In this document: positions 6,571 through 14,541 of the stretch, in pieces
How positions within the stretch are numbered: position 1 is the stretch's first letter
Layout: each line of letters opens with the position of its first letter
Assembly: GCA_002771355.1 (NCBI GenBank)
Contig: PCSU01000062.1
Coordinates: 1-17,774 of the forward strand
Length of the DNA: 17,774 nt
Origin: a candidate division WWE3 bacterium CG22_combo_CG10-13_8_21_14_all_39_12
GTDB lineage: Bacteria; Patescibacteriota; 4484-211; GCA-002791395
Reading direction: 5' to 3'
Made by a program: the position numbers and the translations under genes
Notes under the pieces: generated by a model
Database searches by the model: none
What the model was told of the DNA's origin: nothing
What the model saw: the letters and a program-made list of their open reading frames with translations, nothing else

Positions 6571-7166
6571 TGGAATTTCGATTACAGAAAGAATTATTAG
6601 ATTTATTTACGTCACGTGTTCGTCTCAAAGTGTTGCAGATATTTGTTCCTCAACCTGAAAAAATGTTTTATGTCCGCGAAGTTACTCGTATGACAGATGA
6701 GGAAGTTAATGCGGTTCGCAGGGAGTTAGAAAGGCTGTTAGCAATAGGATTATTACGAACCGAAAAACGTGCAAATCGTTTGTATTATCAGGTGAGAACA
6801 GATTTTTTGTATTACAACGAATTATTGCGTATTGTTGGTAAAACATCTGGTCTTGCCTACGAGTTGTCATCTAAAATATCAGAACTTGGTAAACCAAAAT
6901 ATATAATGTTGGCGACTGCATTTGTGAGAGGGCGAGTGTCCGGAACAAATGATATTGACCTTGTCGTTGTAGGAAACGTAGATTTGGATGCACTACAGTC
7001 TATTGTCCGAGAATATGAAACGGCAGTGGAGAGAGAGGTTAACTATACAGTAATGACAGAAGATGAGTTTGCGTTTCGCAAGGATAGGGGAGATGCCTTT
7101 GTTGCATCGTTGTTAAGTCAACCTCAGATTATTCTTGTAGGAGACGAGCTTGAATTGTATAAGTAG
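6570..7166 (+). CDS. Winged-helix regulator fused to a nucleotidyltransferase-fold domain
   Basis: This 198-aa protein has two parts. Residues 6-80 form a winged-helix DNA-binding domain of ArsR/MarR-like type (SRVRLKVLQIF, FYVREVTRMTDEEVNAVRRELERLLAIGLL, then a wing near 64-75). Residues 110-195 resemble a small nucleotidyltransferase (MNT/pol-beta fold), with the core VRGRVSGTNDIDLVVVG (119-135) carrying the DxD pair D128/D130. The usual GS of the GSxAxGxxxxxSDID-type motif is changed, so catalytic activity is uncertain. Proteins of this shape are often annotated as transcriptional regulators; the family's biochemical role is not established. It is translationally coupled to the DUF3048 gene. 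There is no neighbouring HEPN-like toxin, so a toxin-antitoxin role is not supported. Confidence 0.75.
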   Translation: MEFRLQKELLDLFTSRVRLKVLQIFVPQPEKMFYVREVTRMTDEEVNAVRRELERLLAIGLLRTEKRANRLYYQVRTDFLYYNELLRIVGKTSGLAYELSSKISELGKPKYIMLATAFVRGRVSGTNDIDLVVVGNVDLDALQSIVREYETAVEREVNYTVMTEDEFAFRKDRGDAFVASLLSQPQIILVGDELELYK

Positions 7167-7230
7167 TTACTTTTTTTCACAAAGCGAACCTACTTGGTTG
7201 TATAGGCCGTTGTTGACCCTTTCGTCAAAT

Positions 7231-7330
7231 ATCCCATAAGTTATTTTGATGGGGGTGTAGCTATCCAAAACAAACTAACTCTACTATGGGATCTAACTGG
7301 TTAGTTTGGTGCTATAGGGATAGCTGCTAC
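7231..7330 (+). other. Structured intergenic element with pseudoknot potential
   Basis: The gap 7167-7415 has no convincing gene or terminator. Within it AGCTATCC (7259-7266) pairs with GGATAGCT (7318-7325), enclosing CAAACTAAC (7271-7279) paired with GTTAGTTTG (7300-7308). The 20-base loop contains TATGGGAT (7285-7292), exactly complementary to ATCCCATA (7231-7238), which would make an H-type pseudoknot. CCCAT (7233-7237) can alternatively pair with ATGGG (7249-7253). This could be a small RNA, a 3' untranslated structure, or a small inverted-repeat element. The ABC-gene promoter lies downstream, so it would not be in that leader. Strand is a guess. Confidence 0.45.
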
Positions 7331-7347
7331 TAGTAAGTATCTTTTGA

Positions 7348-7383
7348 AGTTGTCATCATATGATAATTTGATTTGTGACAACT
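7348..7383. promoter_or_regulatory. Inverted repeat (candidate operator) over the ABC operon promoter
   Basis: AGTTGTCA (7348-7355) and TGACAACT (7376-7383) form a perfect 8-bp inverted repeat with a 20-base spacer that itself contains TCATATGA (7356-7363). The right arm covers most of the -35 at 7375-7380, a natural place for a repressor. The nearest regulator is the winged-helix fusion ending at 7166, but binding by it is only a guess. Confidence 0.45.
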
Positions 7384-7404
7384 ATAAACAGGATGTAGTA
7401 TTAT
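7375..7404 (+). promoter_or_regulatory. Promoter of the ABC transporter pair
   Basis: GTGACA (7375-7380) and TATTAT (7399-7404) are separated by 18 bases. Transcription would start near 7411, five bases before ATG 7416. An in-frame TTG lies at 7410. Confidence 0.6.
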
Positions 7405-7415
7405 AGTCTTTGCGC

Positions 7416-8324
7416 ATGATAGAAATAGACAACATTTCAAAATACTATGGATCCATTTCTGCCCTTTCGGGTGTGTCATTTAAGATAGATAAGGGTACGG
7501 TGTTTGGGCTACTTGGACCAAATGGTGCAGGAAAGACTACAACGTTAGATATCATATCTGGTGTTTTAAGACCTGACACCGGTAGAGTAGTGGTTGATGG
7601 TTTATCTACTACTACGGATTTACCTGAAATTCAAAGTCACATTGGCTACCTATCTGAAGATAATCCTTTATATGATGACCTTATGGTTTATGAAATGCTT
7701 GAATTTGCACGTCGTCTAAAAAGGGTTGATCAGTCAACTTTTAATAGTAACAAAGATCGTATTATTCAAGAGACTGGTATCTCAGCGATTTACTATCGTC
7801 CCATTGAAACTCTTTCTAAGGGTTTGAGACAACGGGTTGGTATTGCCGTTTCAATGATTGGAGATCCCGATATTTTGATCCTTGATGAACCAACAGAGGG
7901 TTTGGATCCAAACCAACGACAAGACATCCGTGCTCTTATTACAAGACTCGGGAAAGATCATACTGTTATTGTTAGTACTCACGTCATGCAAGAGGTAGAG
8001 GCAATGTGTAATTCTGTGTTAATCCTTGATAACGGCAAAGTTGTTCTTGAAGGAAACGTAGAAAGCTTACTTGGTGATGAGACTGGGAATATGCAGGTGT
8101 GGTTAAGTGTGTCAGGGTCAGGGTCAATAATAAATTCTCTTGAACAAAAGTATAATGTTTCACATAGAGATAATCATTTTGTGGTGATGGTAGATAAAGA
8201 AAACGAACAACAGTTATATAAAGACATTGCAATAGCATCATCAGCACAGTCGTATGTAACAAACATGCATAAAAAGAGTAATAAATTAGAAGAAGTCTTT
8301 CAAAAGGTAACAAAACAAAAATGA
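7416..8324 (+). CDS. ABC transporter ATP-binding protein (GldA/NatA-like)
   Basis: This 302-aa ATPase would energise the membrane protein encoded next to it. It shows Walker A GPNGAGKTT (residues 34-42), a Q-loop region IGYLSEDNPLY in which the usual Gln is Glu as is common in the GldA-type subfamily, the signature LSKGLRQRVG, Walker B ILILDEPTEGLDP and the H-loop STH. A C-terminal extension (about 215-302) is typical of ATPases that pair with ABC-2 permeases. ATG 7416 is preferred to the TTG at 7410, which would add only two residues. Its stop overlaps the permease start in ATGA, so the two are co-translated. Substrate is unknown; relatives handle drugs, sodium or gliding-motility and cell-envelope components. 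Confidence 0.93.
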   Translation: MIEIDNISKYYGSISALSGVSFKIDKGTVFGLLGPNGAGKTTTLDIISGVLRPDTGRVVVDGLSTTTDLPEIQSHIGYLSEDNPLYDDLMVYEMLEFARRLKRVDQSTFNSNKDRIIQETGISAIYYRPIETLSKGLRQRVGIAVSMIGDPDILILDEPTEGLDPNQRQDIRALITRLGKDHTVIVSTHVMQEVEAMCNSVLILDNGKVVLEGNVESLLGDETGNMQVWLSVSGSGSIINSLEQKYNVSHRDNHFVVMVDKENEQQLYKDIAIASSAQSYVTNMHKKSNKLEEVFQKVTKQK

Positions 8325-10483
8325 ATACAACACTATTACGAAAAGAATTAAAACTGTATACGATATTAATATCAAACTATTTGGTGTTTGGGGTGACGTT
8401 AGGAATTGTTCTCTTTTTATTTTTCAATTCATTTTACGCTGTGAATAGTGCTACCCTTGATGGTTTGTTTGGATTATTTCCATGGCTTTTTGCTTTAGTC
8501 GTACCGGCTTTTGCAATGGGAAGTATTGCTGCAGAAAGGAAAACGAGCACTCTTGATTTGTTATTTGCACATCCTGTTTCGGAATGGACAATTATTGTTT
8601 GGAAAGTTGTTGCACAAACTATTGTGATGGGTGTTTTTGCTGGAGTAACTATTATTATTCCTTTTGTGTTTAGTAATGCAGGAACATTTGATTGGGGTGT
8701 TATCTACGCGGCATATGGAGCGACATTTCTACTCATCTTGTTTTTTGTTTCAATCAATACATTGCTATCTTCCCTTACCACCAATCAGTTTGCGGCATTT
8801 TTAATGTCATTTGTTGCAAATTTACTTTTGATTCTAATGGGTACTGCCGCGGTTGATAATTTACTCCCATCTATTGTGATTCCTTTTGCAATTGAGCTTA
8901 GTCCCGTTGAACATTTTGTAAGATTGTCATCAGGAAACATTCGATTTGCTGACATTCTATATTTCATTTTTATAGCAGCTGGGTCAGTTTCTTTTGCGGT
9001 ATTTAGTCTTTCTCGATTAAGAGGCCGAAGGGTTCAAGGTTCGTTACTATCTGAATGGACAGTAAGGGTCATAGGAATGTTATTTATTATAGGGGCGATA
9101 TTTTCTCATCTTATTCCAGGAGCATTAGACGTAACGGGAGCACAGGTATTTACTCTTTCAAATGGCGCAGTAACAATTATTGGAAATATTGATCAAGACG
9201 TTAAGCTTAAACTTTATACCACTCGAAAATTACCGCCAGCATTTAAACCCCGATTAGACGATATTCAGCGTGTACTATCAGGAATTGCCAGAACAAGTGA
9301 TAAGGTAACATTTGAATCTTTATACCCTAAAGACAATCAAGAAATGATTCAGGAATTGTCGAAAAAGGGAATTGTTTCAAGGCAGTTTACGGTGGTTTCA
9401 CAAACTGAACTTTCAGCACAAGAAGGTTTTTTGGGTCTTGAAATTGTTACCGATTCTGATAGTCGGGTAATTCCATATATTGAGCAAACTTCAGATTTTG
9501 AGTTTCAGGTAATGTCTTTAATTCATGAATTAACAAACTCAAAAGATGTTAACGTAGATTATGTAACTGAGGGTGATCAGTCAGCGGCTGAACTATTGGG
9601 AGTGTTGTTGCCATCACAGTATGTTGTAACTGAGCACGGAGTTAACGAGACCGATCTAACAGGGGACATAATTATTTTTCATGATATTAAAACTGAATTG
9701 ACACAAGAATATATAGGTTTTGTAAGTAGTCTTGTATCCCAAGGGTCGTCACTTCTTGTTTTTGATAATGGGGTGAATATTGATTTACAAACAGGTCAAG
9801 CAACAGCAAAAGAAAGTTTACCCATAAATAGTTTGCTTATCAATTGGGATATCTCACTTAATACCACTCTTATGTCTGATTCATACAATAATTCATTAGT
9901 TCAATTTAATAGTGGATATGGGACAGTTGTACTTCCATACCCCTTGTGGCCAGTTGGTATGGTAAGTCAAGATGTCCCGTTGTTTACAGGAATTGAAACT
10001 ATTGAGTTACCGTGGATATCACCTGTGACTATTGGTGAGAATGCTAAGCGATTTGAAACTCTTGTTAAAACGAGTCCATCAAGCGGTGAGCTTAATGTTC
10101 CATTTTCCCTATCTCCCAATGAAGTACCATCCGTTGATTCACGAAGCTCCAAGCCAGTTGTTGTACTTAAATCTCGTGGAACTAGTGAGGGTGGGGTTGT
10201 TGTTATTGGTTCTGCAACGGTATTGTCTGAGACCTTTGCAGCTCGAAATCAAAACAATGCACTATTTTTGGGAAATGTCATTGAGATTATGAGTCAGGAT
10301 CGTTCACTAGCAGAGATTCGATCAAAAAACCGTATTCCTCCAAGCCTTACATTTGAGTCTGCTAATCAGAAGCAAAATTATAGATATGGCATAATGATTG
10401 GGGTTCCAGGAATCATTATTGTGGTTGGTTCATTAGTTTGGTACCGGCGTCGACAGATTGCAAAACGCATATATCTTGGGTAA
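8321..10483 (+). CDS. Fused ABC-2 permease (GldF-like) and GldG-like extracytoplasmic protein
   Basis: This 720-aa protein joins two parts that are separate in Bacteroidetes gliding systems. Residues 12-270 hold about seven membrane helices with the ABC-2 feature AAERKTSTLDLLFAHPVS (about 71-88) between helices two and three. Residues 275-685 form a large extracytoplasmic domain beginning with the GldG-like LKLYTTRKLPPAFKPRLDDI and YPKDNQEM stretches. A last helix (about 690-710) is followed by a basic tail, RRRQIAKR. It works with the ATPase upstream, with which it overlaps by four bases. Gliding itself is not implied, since no other gld genes are present. Transport or remodelling of envelope material is a reasonable inference and the substrate is unknown. 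A 47-base gap separates it from secD. Confidence 0.87.
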   Translation: MNTTLLRKELKLYTILISNYLVFGVTLGIVLFLFFNSFYAVNSATLDGLFGLFPWLFALVVPAFAMGSIAAERKTSTLDLLFAHPVSEWTIIVWKVVAQTIVMGVFAGVTIIIPFVFSNAGTFDWGVIYAAYGATFLLILFFVSINTLLSSLTTNQFAAFLMSFVANLLLILMGTAAVDNLLPSIVIPFAIELSPVEHFVRLSSGNIRFADILYFIFIAAGSVSFAVFSLSRLRGRRVQGSLLSEWTVRVIGMLFIIGAIFSHLIPGALDVTGAQVFTLSNGAVTIIGNIDQDVKLKLYTTRKLPPAFKPRLDDIQRVLSGIARTSDKVTFESLYPKDNQEMIQELSKKGIVSRQFTVVSQTELSAQEGFLGLEIVTDSDSRVIPYIEQTSDFEFQVMSLIHELTNSKDVNVDYVTEGDQSAAELLGVLLPSQYVVTEHGVNETDLTGDIIIFHDIKTELTQEYIGFVSSLVSQGSSLLVFDNGVNIDLQTGQATAKESLPINSLLINWDISLNTTLMSDSYNNSLVQFNSGYGTVVLPYPLWPVGMVSQDVPLFTGIETIELPWISPVTIGENAKRFETLVKTSPSSGELNVPFSLSPNEVPSVDSRSSKPVVVLKSRGTSEGGVVVIGSATVLSETFAARNQNNALFLGNVIEIMSQDRSLAEIRSKNRIPPSLTFESANQKQNYRYGIMIGVPGIIIVVGSLVWYRRRQIAKRIYLG

Positions 10484-10507
10484 CCTGAGGCGACAGAGTA
10501 AAGGATG

Positions 10508-10513
10508 TATACT
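10508..10513 (+). promoter_or_regulatory. Possible -10 of secD
   Basis: TATACT lies 17 bases before ATG 10531, with a poor -35 (CTGAGG, 10485-10490) at 17-base spacing. A start near 10520 would leave a leader of about 11 bases. An in-frame TTG at 10519 lies five bases past the -10. Read-through from the permease gene is the alternative. Confidence 0.35.
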
Positions 10514-10530
10514 GAACGTTGTTACATATT

Positions 10531-11925
10531 ATGAAAAATAAATCTACATGGCTTTGGATTACAGTTATTGTTACAACCTTTGCGGTTCTTATGGTATTAC
10601 CGAGATTTTCAGTCAATATCGACCAAACATTGGGGTCACTGCCTATAAAGATAGACCAGGAATTTGGTGAATATGACATAAATGTAAATCTTTTTGGATT
10701 GCATTTTTCCCGTGATTTAAGGTTTTTACCAGGACTCGATCTTCAGGGTGGAACACAGGTGACACTGGAAGCTGATATGAGCAATGTCGATTCAACCTTG
10801 CGCAATGATGCGCTTGAATCAGTTCAGTCAATAATTAGTCGACGAGTAAACTTTTTGGGTGTTACTGAACCAAATATTTACACGAGCGTTTCTGGAGACT
10901 CTTATAGAATTATTGTAGAACTTCCAGGGATTTCAGATGAACAATCGGTCATTGATACTATTGGTCAGACTGCACAACTTGATTTTAGGGAAGAATTTCC
11001 TGTAGATGAAGTTAATCCTGACCTGCCAGCAGAAGAACAAGAATGGAAGAAAACAGAGTTAACAGGTGAGTATCTAGATCGTGCATTAGTAGTGTATGAC
11101 CCAAATACCGGGTTTCCTGCTGTTCAGTTAACGTTTGATTCCCAGGGTGCGGAGTTATTTGAAGAAGTTACCAGGAGAAGTATCGATAAATCCTTGGCCA
11201 TATTTTTAGATGACCGTCCCGTAACTATTGCTACAGTTTCACAGGCTATTTCAGGCGGTGTTGCAACAATATCTCGTTCGGGAGGATATCCAATCGAAGA
11301 AGCGAAGGCACTTGTAGTTCAGCTTAATGCTGGAGCACTTCCTGCACCAGTATCTGTTATTAGCCAAAATACGGTTGGGCCAACCTTAGGGCAAGAAACA
11401 GTGCAAAAAAGTGTTATCGCTGGTTTAGTAGGAATCCTTTTGGTTGCAATTTTTATGATTATTAACTATCGATTGTTCGGGTTTTTGTCCGTTATTAGTT
11501 TACTAATATATGGTGTGATTACGCTTGCGGTATATAAATACATTCCTGTTACCCTTACGTTATCGGGACTTACCGGATTTGTGCTTTCGTTTGGAATGGC
11601 GGTTGATTCCAATATTTTAATCTTTGAACGCATCCGTGAAGAACAACGAATAGGTCGTGCAACAAAAGAAGCGATTAATGTTGGGTTTACCAGGGCATGG
11701 GAAAGTATTCGAGATGCGAATACCGCTACGTTAATTACTGTATTTATTTTGTTTAATCCTTTTGATTGGAGTTTCTTGGTAACCAGCGGAACTGTTCGCG
11801 GATTTGCCGTAACATTAGGTATTGGTGTTGTGTTAAGTTTATTCACAGGGGTAAAGGTAACAAAAACACTTATTTATAACTTTTACCCAATGGTTAGTGG
11901 AGAAAAAGAGAAAAACAAAAAATGA
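10531..11925 (+). CDS. secD: Protein translocase subunit SecD
   Basis: SecD is a membrane component of the SecDF complex, which uses the proton gradient to help pull exported proteins out of SecYEG. This 464-aa copy has the first membrane helix at 7-24 and the hallmark FLPGLDLQGGTQVTLEAD (65-82). The periplasmic P1-like domain follows, with SIISRRVNFLGVTEPNI and VELPGIS, and then a cluster of five membrane helices from about residue 290. Helix-4 signature GMAVDSNILIFERIREE contains the Asp important for proton coupling, and GFTRAWESIRDANTATLIT closes the core. It is shorter than E. coli SecD (about 615 aa), as in Gram-positive and CPR bacteria. ATG 10531 is chosen because KNKSTWLW directly precedes the helix. 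secF follows with a four-base overlap. Confidence 0.95.
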   Translation: MKNKSTWLWITVIVTTFAVLMVLPRFSVNIDQTLGSLPIKIDQEFGEYDINVNLFGLHFSRDLRFLPGLDLQGGTQVTLEADMSNVDSTLRNDALESVQSIISRRVNFLGVTEPNIYTSVSGDSYRIIVELPGISDEQSVIDTIGQTAQLDFREEFPVDEVNPDLPAEEQEWKKTELTGEYLDRALVVYDPNTGFPAVQLTFDSQGAELFEEVTRRSIDKSLAIFLDDRPVTIATVSQAISGGVATISRSGGYPIEEAKALVVQLNAGALPAPVSVISQNTVGPTLGQETVQKSVIAGLVGILLVAIFMIINYRLFGFLSVISLLIYGVITLAVYKYIPVTLTLSGLTGFVLSFGMAVDSNILIFERIREEQRIGRATKEAINVGFTRAWESIRDANTATLITVFILFNPFDWSFLVTSGTVRGFAVTLGIGVVLSLFTGVKVTKTLIYNFYPMVSGEKEKNKK

Positions 11926-12794
11926 TTAATTTTATAAAGCGAACAAACATATTTTTAAGTGGGTTCCTCGGAACGGTTACGATTGCTATCGTTTTGCTAG
12001 CAGTATTTGGATTGCAACCTGGAATTGATTTTACCGGTGGAACTATTGTTAATGTTTCTGGAGTAACGGATCGTGATGCATTTGATTCTAGCTTGCAAGC
12101 GTTAGATGTAACAGCAGGTTCAATTGTTGAGTCTGATAATGGGCTCGTAGTTAAACTTGAATTTATGGAAGAGGATGTGTGGAATTCCTTATCTACAGAT
12201 TTAAAATCAGAGTTTCAGGATTATTCAACAGAATCATTTGAGGCGATTGGTCCTGTTCTTGGAAATGAGTTAATACAAAAAATGCTTGCTGCTGTACTGG
12301 TTACGGTTGTTTCGCTACTATTTTATATTGCATGGAGGTTTAAAGATCGCGTATTTGGGGTAGCGGCAATTCTAGCCCTCATTCATGATGTACTAGTTAT
12401 CCTCGGGGCATTTGCTGTGTTTGGTAAATTATTTAACGTTGAGGTTGATGTGTTGTTTGTCACAGCTACCTTAACGGCTATTGCATTTTCAGTTCATGAC
12501 ACAATTGTATTATTTGACCGTGTGCGTGAAGTGCGTCGACGTCAGCCAAAAATAGAGTATGGTGAGGCAATAAATACTGCCATTAATCAGACTCTTGTTC
12601 GTTCATTAAGTACGAGTTTGTCAATTCTTTTTGTTCTCATATCACTTCTTGTGCTTGGTGGTGAAAGTATCCGTTGGTTTGTTGTTGCTTTACTTGTTGG
12701 TACTATTTCTGGTGCCTATTCATCGCCTTTTATTGCTGCTCCGTTGACGGTGTGGTGGCACCGACGTGTCAACTCAAAATCAAAGAAAAAATAA
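11922..12794 (+). CDS. secF: Protein translocase subunit SecF
   Basis: SecF is the partner of SecD in the SecDF export motor. This 290-aa protein has a first membrane helix (about 12-30), then PGIDFTGGTIVNV (33-45), the SecF counterpart of the SecD motif. A small periplasmic domain includes AIGPVLGNEL, and five membrane helices follow. Among these are ALIHDVLVILG and the proton-pathway segment TAIAFSVHDTIVLFDRVREVRR, then the conserved NQTLVRSLSTSLS. The ATG overlaps the secD stop as ATGA, so translation is coupled. yajC, often upstream of secD, is not present here. Confidence 0.95.
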   Translation: MINFIKRTNIFLSGFLGTVTIAIVLLAVFGLQPGIDFTGGTIVNVSGVTDRDAFDSSLQALDVTAGSIVESDNGLVVKLEFMEEDVWNSLSTDLKSEFQDYSTESFEAIGPVLGNELIQKMLAAVLVTVVSLLFYIAWRFKDRVFGVAAILALIHDVLVILGAFAVFGKLFNVEVDVLFVTATLTAIAFSVHDTIVLFDRVREVRRRQPKIEYGEAINTAINQTLVRSLSTSLSILFVLISLLVLGGESIRWFVVALLVGTISGAYSSPFIAAPLTVWWHRRVNSKSKKK

Positions 12795-12795
12795 T

Positions 12796-12817
12796 AAGTT
12801 TCACCTATATGAAACTT
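12796..12817 (+). repeat. Hairpin between secF and recJ
   Basis: AAGTTTCA (12796-12803) and TGAAACTT (12810-12817) form a perfect 8-bp stem with a six-base loop, starting two bases after the secF stop and ending eleven bases before recJ ATG 12829. It lacks a following T run, so it is not a clear intrinsic terminator. It may stabilise the secDF mRNA 3' end, weaken read-through into recJ, or mark a processing site. Confidence 0.5.
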
Positions 12818-12828
12818 ACATTTCTAAT

Positions 12829-14526
12829 ATGCCCTGGACATCACGACTAACAATTGAATCGTTATCATCACCCGATGAACTTACTCAACTTATTTTAGAT
12901 TCTCGCAACATTAATAATGTTGAAGGTTTTTTATCACCGAGTCCGATTAATTCTGAGTTTGTTAACAATGTTTCATTATTGTTTGGAGATCAATTGCAGA
13001 TTGCTACCGACACGATTCTGGGGGCGATTGAAAGTAACACGGCTATTGTTATTCATGGAGATTATGACGTTGATGGAGTGAGTGCTACTGCTATTTTGTG
13101 GGAAGCCGTATATAACGATTTGGGTTATGAAAATATAAAACCGTTTATTCCGCATCGTGTTGATCATGGGTACGGTTTGTCAGAAGAGTCGATTAGTGAT
13201 ATTGAAAAGCAGCTTTCTGATCGTGGTGAGAAACCGGGAGTGTTGATTTCTGTTGACTGTGGAATTACAGGGAAGGATGCTACCGAATATGCAAAACAAA
13301 AAGGGTTTACGGTTATTATTACTGACCACCATACGCGTCCGGATAATGACACTGATCTTCCCCAGGCAACGGCAGTTTTGCATTCGTACAAATTGTGTGG
13401 AGCAGGAGTTTCGTGGGTTATGGCTTCAGCACTTAGAAAGCGTCATTTTGAATTGTCTAACCCAAACTCATTGGTAGATGAAACTATATTTTTAGAAGGT
13501 GTTGATTTAGTGGCGTTAGCTACACTTGCCGACGTTCAAGAGCTAACAGACTTTAATCGTTCTTTGGTTACTGAAGGTTTAAAGCAGTTAACTAGTACCA
13601 ATCGTGCAGGGCTTCTTGCACTCTACCAACTGTCAGATATTGTGGGTAAAGAGATTGGGCCATTTGAAGTCGGGTGGGTAATTGCACCGCGTATTAATGC
13701 GTCTGGGCGTTTAGATCATGCACTTGATGCACTCAGGCTTCTTGTTGTTCAGAACAATACGCAGGCAAGGCAATTAGCTATGCGTCTTAACGATTTAAAC
13801 ATCAAGCGTCAAAAATTTACTAAGGATGCTGTTGAGGAGGCCATCGAAATGGTTGAAGCAAACTGGAATAAAACTTCTCCAATTCTTGTGTACAGTGATC
13901 ATTGGCACGAAGGTGTTATTGGCCTTATAGCAGGTAAACTTACACAAATATACAAAACGCCAACATTGGCGTTAACGATTGTTGATGGTGAGGCAAAAGG
14001 AAGCGCACGGTCAGTTCAAGGAATAAATATTGTAGATTTATTAAAGAGATTTGAAGATTTGTTTACAAATATGGGAGGTCATGCCCAGGCAGCAGGCTGT
14101 AGTTTGCATGCTCACGATGTTGAAATATTGGTTGAGAACATGTCAGGAATTGATCTAACCCAAGAATATAATATGGATGAAATTCAACACGTTGTGGCAG
14201 ATTGTGAGATTCCATTAAGCTTAGTTACGCTTGAGCAGTATGAGGCATTAAGAAAACTCGAGCCATTTGGTATGGGAAACCTTCAGCCAACCTTCATATC
14301 TAAAAATGTACCGCTTACCGAGGTCCGAGCAGTAGGGAAAACCGAAACGCATTTAAAACTACGGTTCGACTCGCTTAATGGTATTGGCTTTGGGTTGGCC
14401 GTTGATAATGCTGATTTATTAGAAGGGGATATGGTTGACGTGTTGTATACCATCGATAAAAATGAATACAATGGGAGGACAAGTGTTCAGGTTAAGGTGG
14501 ATGCTATTCAGAAAACAGGCAGTTAA
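12829..14526 (+). CDS. recJ: Single-stranded-DNA exonuclease RecJ (DHH/DHHA1)
   Basis: RecJ degrades single-stranded DNA 5' to 3' in recombination and mismatch/base-excision repair. This 565-aa copy carries the DHH-phosphoesterase motifs HGDYDVDG (76-83), SVDCGI (141-146, D143), TDHH (165-168) and LVALATLADVQEL. The DHHA1 domain carries the nucleic-acid-binding GGHAQAAG (416-423) and is followed by an OB-fold C-terminal part. The metal-binding Asp and His residues are all present, so it should be active. ATG 12829 (MPWTSRL) matches the usual RecJ N-terminus; an in-frame GTG at 12766 would add 21 unlikely residues and overlap secF by 29 bases. A weak TACATT lies six bases upstream. It is a little shorter than E. 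coli RecJ (577 aa). Confidence 0.93.
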   Translation: MPWTSRLTIESLSSPDELTQLILDSRNINNVEGFLSPSPINSEFVNNVSLLFGDQLQIATDTILGAIESNTAIVIHGDYDVDGVSATAILWEAVYNDLGYENIKPFIPHRVDHGYGLSEESISDIEKQLSDRGEKPGVLISVDCGITGKDATEYAKQKGFTVIITDHHTRPDNDTDLPQATAVLHSYKLCGAGVSWVMASALRKRHFELSNPNSLVDETIFLEGVDLVALATLADVQELTDFNRSLVTEGLKQLTSTNRAGLLALYQLSDIVGKEIGPFEVGWVIAPRINASGRLDHALDALRLLVVQNNTQARQLAMRLNDLNIKRQKFTKDAVEEAIEMVEANWNKTSPILVYSDHWHEGVIGLIAGKLTQIYKTPTLALTIVDGEAKGSARSVQGINIVDLLKRFEDLFTNMGGHAQAAGCSLHAHDVEILVENMSGIDLTQEYNMDEIQHVVADCEIPLSLVTLEQYEALRKLEPFGMGNLQPTFISKNVPLTEVRAVGKTETHLKLRFDSLNGIGFGLAVDNADLLEGDMVDVLYTIDKNEYNGRTSVQVKVDAIQKTGS

Positions 14527-14535
14527 TGATATAGT
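14527..14535 (+). promoter_or_regulatory. Extended -10 before the PP2C-like gene (leaderless geometry)
   Basis: TGA-TATAGT, identical to the lexA element, starts immediately after the recJ stop (14524-14526). It is followed by six bases (TTTACT) and then ATG 14542. No Shine-Dalgarno is present. Confidence 0.6.
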
Positions 14536-14541
14536 TTTACT

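Noticed and set aside
6570..7166. Toxin-antitoxin (MNT-HEPN) system
   Set aside because: No HEPN-like partner is adjacent, and the nucleotidyltransferase is fused to a DNA-binding domain.
7286..7333. A 15-codon frame with two Trp, two Cys and two Tyr codons inside the structured gap, resembling an attenuator leader peptide
   Set aside because: No ribosome-binding site, no biosynthetic gene downstream, and the predicted ABC promoter lies after it.
12766..12828. GTG start for recJ at 12766
   Set aside because: The extra 21 residues do not match RecJ, overlap secF and span the 12796-12817 hairpin; ATG 12829 gives the usual RecJ beginning.
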